From Farysia itapuensis (Eukaryota; Basidiomycota; Ustilaginomycetes; Ustilaginales; Ustilaginaceae): DNA of 64,000 nt. The notes under the pieces are model-generated. The model saw only the letters and a program-made list of their open reading frames with translations, did no database searches and was not told the DNA's origin. The DNA lies in NCBI GenBank assembly GCA_023212645.1, contig JALBYC010000023.1, positions 62,001 through 126,000 on the forward strand. Reading direction: 5' to 3'. Within the stretch, counting starts at the first letter, position 1. Each line of letters begins with the position of its first letter. A program made the translations under genes and the position numbers. Below are positions 52,101 through 60,468 of the stretch, in pieces.

Positions 52101-52448
52101 CGGACTCTGTTCGCCACGCATTTCCACGAGATCTTGGATCTAGTCGAAAGTTCACAAGCTCAAGGCTCTTTGCAAGACGTTGACTTTTTCGCAACCGACG
52201 TCTTTAGCAGCCCAGAGACATCAGGTTCAAGCGATGATGGCTCAATTGTGTACAGCCACAAGCTGCGACCAGGCCACAATCGAGACTCGTACGGCTTGCA
52301 GGTAGCTCAACTGGCAAATTTGCCGGGTTCTGCTCTCGATACCGCGGCAAAAACGCTCGAATACCTACAAGTCAAACACCCCAAGGGCGTCGATTATCGC
52401 GACTCTCATCACATCATTTTTTCTTCGCAGACGCAGCAACAGCCCTGA
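49170..52448 (+). CDS. MSH1: Mitochondrial MutS homologue Msh1
   Basis: This 1092-residue MutS-family ATPase most resembles Msh1, which maintains mitochondrial DNA. The N-terminus ([20 protein letters not shown]..., then [15 protein letters not shown]) is Arg/Ser-rich and lacks acidic residues apart from one, as expected for import. The mismatch-recognition domain is visible in [20 protein letters not shown], where the Phe-x-Glu of bacterial MutS is GFYES, and in [13 protein letters not shown]. The ATPase has Walker A [20 protein letters not shown] (about 870), [20 protein letters not shown], Walker B [14 protein letters not shown] and the [10 protein letters not shown] switch. There is no endonuclease extension. 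It converges on the TyrRS gene with 39 bases between stop codons. Confidence 0.93.
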   Translation: [1092 protein letters not shown]

Positions 52449-52487
52449 AGAGGTAGATATGGTTTCGCAGCACCGCAATGTGCAAGA

Positions 52488-53909
52488 CTAGTTGTTGATG
52501 GAGGACTGTTCTAGACCAGCTCTAGTTGCTTCGATGAAGGTCTCGTTTGGCTTGTCTGACGGGACACTTTCGGGGTCATGCTTGTCTGCTGGAAGCGGGA
52601 CATTTTTTGTGTTTGTTTTGTTGGCTTTAGCAGCGGCTTTGGCTGCCTCGTCCTTTCTCTGATTCTCGAGCGCTTCTTCCTCTGTTTCAGCAGTGCCGCC
52701 TTGCGCCTTGCTTACGAGGTGAGCGAAGCGAGGGTTGATCTTCTTCTCTTTCTTTTTCTTGACGACGGGGTTGTCTTCTGGGTAGGCATCTTCCTTGCTC
52801 TTTTTGAAGTCTGTATCTGATTCAAATAGCTTTTGCACTGGCTCGAGCAAAGTGTTGATAGCGTCGGCGACAGCCTTCTTCAAGTCGGCTGGGTGTACGA
52901 TACCCTCGACGTAGTCCTTTTCAAGCGCCGGGTAGGCGGAGTAATGCAAAGAGCCACCATACTTTTCGGGACGCACAATGGAGAATTGAGATCCAGCAGG
53001 TGCGTCTGGGGCAAACAAAGAGCGCGAAGCACCACTATTTTGGTCAACAGCGGCACCCATTGCTTCTGAATCGGCTCGCAAGCGTGCAATAGGGAAGAGT
53101 ACTGCCCTGACAAAGGCAAGTACACCATTGCCTTCCACTTCGCCGGGTGCACATACGGCGTCTGCGATCTTCTTGGAAACGTCTTTTGGCGAGTCGAGGA
53201 AGTCGATCTTGCTAGATGCATCGGAACTGGACATCTTAGAGCCCTTGAGGCCAGGTACCATTGCGTTCATGAGATGGGCACGCTTAGCATAGCCAAGTTT
53301 CGGCAGGTAGTGCTCGGCAAAGGTGAAGATCTTGCGCTGGTCAACGCCACCGAACTGCATGTCGACGCCAAGGTACTGCTCGTCAAGCATCTGGAGTCCA
53401 GGGTAGAGGAGACCCGACAGCAAAGGAGAAGCGACCTGCTTGACGACTTCGGCGCCAGCCTTTTTCGCATCGTGCTCGGTGACTGTGGCGCAAAGCCGGT
53501 AGTTGTCCATGTTGTAGGCTTCTGTTAGCTGGTAGGTCGATCCGACGACGAAGACGAGGCGGTCCGTCGGGACGCCGATCGACTTGAAGACCGCCGTCAA
53601 TACATGTCTGTAGTAATTGACTCTGTGACGCACGAGCTCGATTGGAGCCTTGAGGTTATCCAAAAAGGCGTGAATGTCGGCCAGTAGGATCTTGACCTCG
53701 ACACCTGCACGCAAAAAGTCGGCGATCTTGGTCAGAGGGACAAGGTAGCCAACATGCGGACGGCCGGTTGGCGCGGTACCCCAGTAAAGAGATGGTGGAC
53801 GTTCATCTTTGTCCAGAATACCTTTGATGATATCTGCGCCAAGAACTTCGTCCAGGTCACGAGTGATGAGCTCGAAGCGCTCTGCAGGTGACAGCTTAGC
53901 TTGAGACAT
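52488..53909 (-). CDS. TYS1: Cytosolic tyrosyl-tRNA synthetase
   Basis: This class I enzyme charges tRNA-Tyr and here has 473 residues in one exon. The HIGH-equivalent motif is PTGRPHVGY (47-55), and the KMSKS-equivalent is [17 protein letters not shown] (from 223). The tyrosine pocket can be followed through [20 protein letters not shown] and [20 protein letters not shown], the eukaryote/archaeal type. The C-terminus has a Lys-rich patch (VVKKKKEKK) as in yeast Tys1, followed by an Ala/Glu/Lys tail. No mitochondrial presequence. It is divergent from the acetyltransferase gene. Confidence 0.97.
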   Translation of the reverse strand: MSQAKLSPAERFELITRDLDEVLGADIIKGILDKDERPPSLYWGTAPTGRPHVGYLVPLTKIADFLRAGVEVKILLADIHAFLDNLKAPIELVRHRVNYYRHVLTAVFKSIGVPTDRLVFVVGSTYQLTEAYNMDNYRLCATVTEHDAKKAGAEVVKQVASPLLSGLLYPGLQMLDEQYLGVDMQFGGVDQRKIFTFAEHYLPKLGYAKRAHLMNAMVPGLKGSKMSSSDASSKIDFLDSPKDVSKKIADAVCAPGEVEGNGVLAFVRAVLFPIARLRADSEAMGAAVDQNSGASRSLFAPDAPAGSQFSIVRPEKYGGSLHYSAYPALEKDYVEGIVHPADLKKAVADAINTLLEPVQKLFESDTDFKKSKEDAYPEDNPVVKKKKEKKINPRFAHLVSKAQGGTAETEEEALENQRKDEAAKAAAKANKTNTKNVPLPADKHDPESVPSDKPNETFIEATRAGLEQSSINN

Positions 53910-54125
53910 GTTGGTGTGTAGGAAAAGTCTCGAGGGTGTTATTGCTGTGGTGCAAGGACATAAATCAGCAAGTCGAGTCAGGAAGAAATGCAGTCATGAT
54001 TATGTCATCCTGCACCCCGCTTCTTCGACTTCGGGCCCACTTCGGTGCTTGGCACAAACGGTAAGCTGGAAGCCTGGAAGGTATACGGGGCAGGCTTGCT
54101 GTCAACACTTTTCCTCATTGCAAAG
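53910..54125. promoter_or_regulatory. Divergent promoter between TyrRS and acetyltransferase
   Basis: There are 216 bases between outward-facing start codons. No clear motif. Confidence 0.4.
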
Positions 54126-54878
54126 ATGTCGGGAACATCCAAGCTCTTTGCAGACATCGATCAGCGCTATGGCGATAAAGTTGCGACCATGTCGGAAGAG
54201 GAGAAGGCGAGTTGGTGGTTTCGTCTGATATACTGAGCTTATGACTAACATGATACTTCCTCTGCCCAGATGCTGGTCGGTCTGCCGTATCTGGCCAACA
54301 CGGAGCATCTGATTCGCGCCCGGGTCAAAGCAAGACGGCTTCAAAACGAATACAACAAGACACAGCCCACCAGTGCTCTAGATGATCCCACTTTCAAGCT
54401 CTCCGATGGCCAAACGTTGATGGACGACACGCGGAAAAAGCTACTCTCTCAGCTGCTGGAGCTACCGGAGGAACAAGTGGCTAAGATCGAGATTGAACCT
54501 CCGCTGTATGTAGACTACGGTACCAACATCAAGCCTGAAGGTGCCTTTTACGCCAACTACAACACGACAATCTTGGATTGCTCCGAGGTGCGACTCGGAG
54601 ACGGCGTGCTGTTCGGACCCAATATCAGCATCTACTGCGGCACACACAGCGTGAGCGTCAAAGAGCGCAAGCTCGCATTTGAACGTAGCTTGCCTGTCAG
54701 CATTGGCAAGGACACGTGGGTTGGAGGCGGTACCATCATCATGGCGGGTGTCACCATCGGACAAGGATGTACCATCGGCGCAGGCAGTGTCGTCACCCGC
54801 GACATTCCTGACTGGAGTGTCGCAGCTGGCAGTCCCTGTCGTGTGTTGCGCACTCTGACTGAGGAAGAACGCGCTTAG
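54126..54878 (+). CDS. Maltose/galactoside O-acetyltransferase-like (hexapeptide repeat)
   Basis: This is a left-handed beta-helix acetyltransferase of the Maa/LacA/NodL class, using acetyl-CoA to acetylate sugars or related hydroxyls. Two exons, 54126-54206 and 54270-54878, encode 229 residues. The 63-base intron starts with GC (AAG|GCGAGT), not GT, and has a CTAAC branch-like site and a CCCAG acceptor. Only this junction gives the family sequence SEEEK-MLVGLPYLANTEHL, since the Mac domain normally reads EKEKMLAG. Later come ARRLQNEYN, ANYNTTILD, hexapeptide turns (VRLGDGVLFGPNISIYCGTH, with the catalytic His), IGKDTWVGGGTIIMAGVTIG and the C-terminal AAGSPCRVLR. The substrate is unknown. This class is patchy in fungi, so bacterial ancestry is possible. 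Confidence 0.92.
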
Positions 54879-55704
54879 CGTCCGAATAGGCACTTCGATA
54901 CAGAGAGGAACAGGGAATGTATAGATTGATGTCCAGCGTTGCCTGCACTGCTCTAAGTTGGCTATAATGCTTGGACTGCGTCACTTTTCTTCGCGTCTTG
55001 CTGTCGAGAATGACTGGAGCCGCAGACCAATTGCTGGGAACGGAAGAAACAGAATCCTAGCGCCTGTATTGGACATGACTCAACGTATCGATGTCTCAGC
55101 ATGCCAACGTACTGAAATTCACCCTCTTGATTTGTCTGCGCTTACTTCGTCAATAGCATGACTCCCTGGTGATCGTACTTGCTGGACGGTACAGAAAAGG
55201 TGAAAAGGCCTGACAGTTCGGCTTCCCTGCTGTTGCCACCGCGCAAAGGCATTGCGTGCGTTAGCAGCCACACGCGGCTCGTAAATTGACGCGTGCTGAA
55301 AATCAATACACGCGAAAAGAAAACCACGGTCCTAAAAATGAGTCGGGCGCCCATATCAACGGCGGGCCTACGTTTCAGAGGGTCACAGAGAGGCACACGG
55401 TCTGCTGCAGCGACCTTGATTCCTTCGAGTCGATTCGGTGTGAATGGATGTACGTATCGATAAATCTACTCGAGCTGTCCACTTGTCTCAGCTTTCAAGG
55501 TGAGTACGGTGAGTTGTCACATATTGCTGCAACCTGTCAGCGCAAAAAGGGCACATAAAAAGTGACACGAAAAATGGATGAAAAAATGAGGCTTGTGTGA
55601 GCTGTGTGAGTAAAGTCAGAATATTGCCGTGTACGTACGTGTACAACATACGTTCTGGACTGATAGTACCGCCGCGATCTGTGGCAGCAGGTCTACGCCT
55701 CGTC
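54879..55704 (+). other. Intergenic: promoter/leader of Med25-like gene
   Basis: This is about 825 bases. A palindromic GTACGTAC lies at 55631-55638, and one ACGCGT near 55288. The Med25-like frame is open upstream to 55597 without an ATG. No RNA gene or reliable ORF was recognised. Confidence 0.4.
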
Positions 55705-58437
55705 ATGCCAGCACCACCATTAGGCGGGCCAGCAAGCGTCGTCAGTATGACCACGCCCTCACCACTGCCTACTCTGTCCGCCAATACCCCCAACACTTCG
55801 CTTGCCCTCGCCTCGTTGCAAGCTCTGCCAGAATCTCAATTAGTCCTAGTCGTGCTCGATCATCCTCTCGTTCGTCGAAAATGGGCCAGTGTGGTAGTAC
55901 CGCTGATCGAATCTATCTGCAAAAAGTTTTCAACCGTCTATCCTGGATCCCGTCTGCTCATCGGCTCTGTCATTTACAGAGCAACGGCCGACCAATCTTT
56001 ACTGCGACCGAGCTGGACGCTAGAGCGCACAAAGTTCGAGACCGGCTCCAAAGTACTCAATTTGCTCAAAGACTCCGCTAGATGGCTCGGCCCACCAATA
56101 GAAAGCTCGATAAGCTGGCTCTGCACTGACAATGCCGATCTTTTAGGGCAAGAGTCTGCTCAGTCTGCTCCCACTGCCTTTGCCCTCGAGGCTTTTGTGG
56201 CTGCACTGGAATTGCTAGAACCGCCAGCGGTCGGTGTACACAATCCTCTTGCTCCCAAAGCAACTCCAGTACTGGCACGTCATCTCCTCCATGTCTGCCT
56301 AGACTCGACCAGTATCAACGTCGACAGTACAACTCCACCCTTTTTCAACACCAATTGCGTCAACGACCAGCTCTCTGGCTCATCCGTTGGCGCCAAGATC
56401 GCACGTCTGACGACATCCATCAGCACGTGTGCCCTCAAAGATCCGTCTTCTCCATCACCACAGTCACTTTCCACCATTCTGGGTCTGCACAAGTCTGTCA
56501 GTGAGCCGGGCAAACTGCAAAACGAAGATTTGGCCCTGCTATTGTCCGAGCCAGTGAGGACAACAATGTTCAGCGACGCTAACATCATGGTCTCGGGTCT
56601 CACAGGGCCGCTTTCAGGCACAGTTGGAACCAAGAGAGGTCGCAGCGACAGCAATGAGCCCACAACACCGCTCAAACGCACCAAGTCTGGCAGTATATCG
56701 ATGCACCTCAATCGCACACCGCCCGCAGGTGTACCGCCTGCTGACCTGCCCATGCCAAAAAGTGTCAAGCTGGATCCGTCAGTCAGTACCAAGATCATGT
56801 TCCTGCGGCAACAGCAGGAAATTATGTTCAAGAATTGGACGGTAGCATATGCAAGCGTCGTCAAGTCTGACGGAGATCCGTCAAGCACAGCTAGCAAAGC
56901 GCCAGGCATGAACAAGACATACTTGGAGCAGGTCAAGAACCAGCTGTGGGCTCAACAACAGGCGCTCAAAATGCTCGTTCATCGCGTCATAAGCGGTGCG
57001 GAATCTTCGCCCAACTTCAATGTATGCTTGCAAAGTCTGATCAACATCGAAAAGGAAGCTAGGGAGATGGGTGTACCCCTTGGGGGCCCGGGCAGCAGTC
57101 AGCCCGGTACCGGGCGACCTATTTCAAGCGGCAGCACCGGCCAAAACCAGCCGCCCATCACACTGCCACAAGCACAGCAACCGCCAGTCATAGCACCCGC
57201 GCAACCGCAACCCTTGGCTCCTGCGCCGAGCTTGTCCGTGCAGACCAGCTCCATCAACGCGTCAGCACAAAGCGCTACGGCACCTCTCAGCCCTGCTAAG
57301 CCGAAGCCGTTCTGGAAAGGTGCTATCACATGGTCCGTCATCTCCGACCCGGTCACCAAGCAGAAACGCGATATTGCCACACTCGTCTCTGCCACGTCCA
57401 ACAGCTCGAGCCTTGAGAAGCTCATGAGTCCCTGGCCCGAAAAGCTGCAAATTACGGCCATCACCCAGCTTGCCCCTCGCAATCTGCAAATCTACGCGCA
57501 GACACAGGGAGCACCGTACATCTTGTTTGGCATCCAAGGAGTCCAAGACTCAAGCGTCTCCATCACCCAAGCGACAGCAGACCGTAACGCTCAGATGTAT
57601 GCAAGTCTTGCCGGGAGCTTGGATGCGAAAAAGAGCTGTGCTTTTATTCGTCATGGCAGCAACTCTGGTGCTGGTATCGTGCTGTTCGCAACGACTCAGC
57701 CCACAAGCTCGGCGGAAAGGAGTGCCAAACCCGGTTCGGTGCCTCCCAAACTGATCGGCGTCGTACTTAAAGACCCGATCCCATTCACCAAGCTTTTAGC
57801 AGCTCAGACAGCTTCCGAATCTGGCATTTCCGCACCTTCTTCCTTTCAGCCGGCAGCCAAAGCTCCTACACCGCAAGCTGCTGTGCCAATGAACACAGCT
57901 CCGCAACAACAGCAGCAGCAGCTTCCATACCTCGATACCAGGCAGGCTTCTGCACCTCAGCAACAGCAGCAACAGCAACAACAAGTGATGCCCAACTACA
58001 GTATGCCGTTACCTCAGTCGCAAATACAAGCGACTGCCCCTAAATCTATGGGACTGGGCTCGTCTATGCCCTTCAATTTGCAAGCACTGACTGCAATGAA
58101 CAATGCCAGCCAGAATGCACCCAACTACGGCGGCAACCTGGGCAACCTTGGCAACATGATCAGCATGTCGGGTGGCGGACCACCGCCTCCCGGAGCGACT
58201 CCTTCATCTCTGCCACCCAACCTGAGCTCTTTGGCCCAAATGCTGGGAATCAACAACGGCCTGAACACTGCCGGGCAGAGCATGCCGACGCAACAGCATC
58301 AAATTCAGCAACCACAGCAAGCTACTGCCAGTTTTTTTGACAATCCTAATCCGTTTGGTGGAGGGCAAGCCAGCTCGATGGACACGTCCAAACCTATGAC
58401 CATGGAGCAGCTCCGGGCGCTCGGATTCATACAATAA
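55705..58437 (+). CDS. Mediator Med25-like protein (vWA-like and ACID-like regions)
   Basis: From ATG 55705 this single-exon protein has 910 residues. The N-terminal 200 have a von Willebrand A-like pattern, LVLVVLDHPLVRRKWASVVV, then LLIGSVIYRATADQSLL and LARHLLHVCLDSTS, as in the vWA domain of Mediator subunit 25. A disordered middle (Thr/Ser/Pro-rich, with KRTKSGS) leads to helices around IMFLRQQQEIMFKNWTVAYA. Residues from about 535 resemble the Med25/PTOV ACID domain: FWKGAITWSVISDP, MSPWPEKLQITAITQLAP, APYILFGIQ and KLIGVVLKDPIPFTKLL. Poly-Gln tracts follow from about 733. Med25 would anchor Mediator to activators. Family assignment is by pattern only; a generic vWA transcription factor is the alternative. 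Confidence 0.6.
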   Translation: MPAPPLGGPASVVSMTTPSPLPTLSANTPNTSLALASLQALPESQLVLVVLDHPLVRRKWASVVVPLIESICKKFSTVYPGSRLLIGSVIYRATADQSLLRPSWTLERTKFETGSKVLNLLKDSARWLGPPIESSISWLCTDNADLLGQESAQSAPTAFALEAFVAALELLEPPAVGVHNPLAPKATPVLARHLLHVCLDSTSINVDSTTPPFFNTNCVNDQLSGSSVGAKIARLTTSISTCALKDPSSPSPQSLSTILGLHKSVSEPGKLQNEDLALLLSEPVRTTMFSDANIMVSGLTGPLSGTVGTKRGRSDSNEPTTPLKRTKSGSISMHLNRTPPAGVPPADLPMPKSVKLDPSVSTKIMFLRQQQEIMFKNWTVAYASVVKSDGDPSSTASKAPGMNKTYLEQVKNQLWAQQQALKMLVHRVISGAESSPNFNVCLQSLINIEKEAREMGVPLGGPGSSQPGTGRPISSGSTGQNQPPITLPQAQQPPVIAPAQPQPLAPAPSLSVQTSSINASAQSATAPLSPAKPKPFWKGAITWSVISDPVTKQKRDIATLVSATSNSSSLEKLMSPWPEKLQITAITQLAPRNLQIYAQTQGAPYILFGIQGVQDSSVSITQATADRNAQMYASLAGSLDAKKSCAFIRHGSNSGAGIVLFATTQPTSSAERSAKPGSVPPKLIGVVLKDPIPFTKLLAAQTASESGISAPSSFQPAAKAPTPQAAVPMNTAPQQQQQQLPYLDTRQASAPQQQQQQQQQVMPNYSMPLPQSQIQATAPKSMGLGSSMPFNLQALTAMNNASQNAPNYGGNLGNLGNMISMSGGGPPPPGATPSSLPPNLSSLAQMLGINNGLNTAGQSMPTQQHQIQQPQQATASFFDNPNPFGGGQASSMDTSKPMTMEQLRALGFIQ

Positions 58438-60468
58438 AGTCGGAACGGGACCGTGGCATGATAGTCGCCAATTCGAAATCAATAAATCGGTAATCCAGTT
58501 TGGCAGAGTGTGAAAAAGTTCAAATGGGAACCGGGGAACCAGAGCGGTTCCGCGGGTCCAGGCCAGGCGCTCCTTCCGTTCCTGTGATTGGCGAGGAATT
58601 TTGTGGTTTGTTCGGGCTTCCATTATGTCGGCAACGGCGAGCCAGAAGTTGGCTTTCGGCATATTTCCCGATGGCGCACCCCGCGTGTATGCGCTTGACA
58701 TGCCAACAATGCGGGCCACTTCTGGAGTCACGGTATTGCCCATTGTCGCATCCCACCAACCGTCGGCCTTGTACGCGTGCTTCATCTCGTCGTGGGTCTG
58801 CGGCCCGCCACGCCACGGGCAACCGATCGCACGCCAGCATCGAGGATAGCAGAAAGCAGCATGCCCATACGGGCATACCGAAACAGCACCTGCAATCCCG
58901 GCCAGCCTCTGCCGTGACTTCATTTTGCTACTTGTGGCTCAACAAGGTTCCCTCTGGCTGCACAAACCTAAAAGAAGGAATTGCGCTCCTCTTTTCCTTG
59001 TTTTGCGCAGTGACGTGACATTGAGCTGTGTCGAGCTTTGCCTGCCAGCCTGTGTGCCACTCAGCCGGGAACACCGCTTGCATATCCTATGCAAGCATAT
59101 TGCGTGTTACCATCCAATTTCGCTTTGTCCGCATAGCTCCGGCTATCTGAGCAGCTGCCAACCCGGCGCTCTTCTGCCCAGTGTCCGGGACCGTGGGAAG
59201 AGCAAGTGGACCGCGATACGCAAAAACTTTGACACACCTGCAGCCTTGTCGACCTCGGTCTGCCTGACACGCTGCTCTGATCGACATCCACCTGCAACCG
59301 ATGCATTTACCACGCCTCATCGACATTGGCATCTTCTTCGGATCTGGACAGCCCACATACTATCGTCTTCCCCTTTTCAGCGCAGCGCCGGCTTCCCCCC
59401 CGTGTCTACTCTTCGTCCAAGCTTTTTCCTTGGCGCTCTAGCTACCGCCTTGGCCGTCGATCTTAGCATTGCTCAACCTCGGGCCCAGGCACCAGCGTCT
59501 CGGGGTTCATAGAGCGCGCCACACCCTCGCCTCGGGTCACGCTCAACTTGCCCACCTCACACGCCTCGTTGCATTTCATTCCCATCAAAATTTCCCTTGC
59601 TCTTTCAAGGCTGAACGTGCCAGGGTACTTTTGTACAGTAACCTTAAGCTTGCTTTTGTTCCCAAAAGAGGCGGCGATCGCACCTGTCTTTGCGGTTGAC
59701 GGAGGTCCAAGAACAACGAAATTAGCCTTTGGTCGAATACCTCTCCGCTTGGCTCCGTACAGGCACGGCTTCCGTCTCGCTGGCTGCTCTCACGCTCCTG
59801 CTGGCTCCAACGCATACTTGTCCGGCATTGCGGTCAAGAGCCAGCAGACAGAATCTTGCTTTGCTCTTTTGCCTTGCAGCACATTGCATCGCATCCAACC
59901 GCGATCCAAGGCAGTGGTACGTTTGTGTGGTGTGCTCTGTTGCCACTCTGGCGTCCACGTTGAGCCTTGCACGCGCCAGCTTTTGCCCTTTGCTGTTACG
60001 CCTTGGTCCCACTTGGTCCGGCTTCGGTCCATCGAACAAAACGCTCCTGTGTCCGTCATCCGAACCAGCCCAGCGGCAATTACCAGAGTCTATTACGACC
60101 AAGCTCTGCTCTTTACTTCCTCGATCTCGCGGTCCAACCTTGTTTCCCTTTCTACGCGCAAGTACGTGATCGTCTGTTTGCGACAGCGGCTCGCACACGC
60201 ACCCCCTCTCTCTCTTATCACTGCTGCACAACGCGCGCTACCCAACCGCATCCTGCTAGTGCCCGGGTCCTCGGCACATCCCTCTGCTCATAATCGCTGA
60301 CTCTTGTATCGCAACTCGACCGTCTTTCGCAAGCGCAGCATAAAAATCAGTCACACAATTGCCCCTGATACCTTGTCGCCTTTCTGTAGTGAGCTTCGAG
60401 ACTGGACTTCCCAACTCTCGTAGCTCTTTACGTTGCTTTTCGGAAACCTTGGGTAAAGAAACACAAGT
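58438..60468 (+). promoter_or_regulatory. 2-kb upstream region and probable long leader of the WOPR gene
   Basis: This is about 2 kb without a convincing gene. From 59304 to 60468 the + strand is pyrimidine-rich and contains no ATG at all, so most of it is probably transcribed 5' leader of the WOPR regulator. An open frame of about 250 codons on the + strand (59548-60300) has no ATG. A minus-strand frame of 239 codons (58923-58204) runs into the Med25-like gene. Neither resembles a known protein. Confidence 0.5.

Noticed and set aside
59548..60300. 250-codon open frame on the + strand upstream of the WOPR gene
   Set aside because: It has no ATG (it opens at a TTG), lies in the pyrimidine-rich ATG-free leader where stops are naturally rare, and its translation resembles no protein family.
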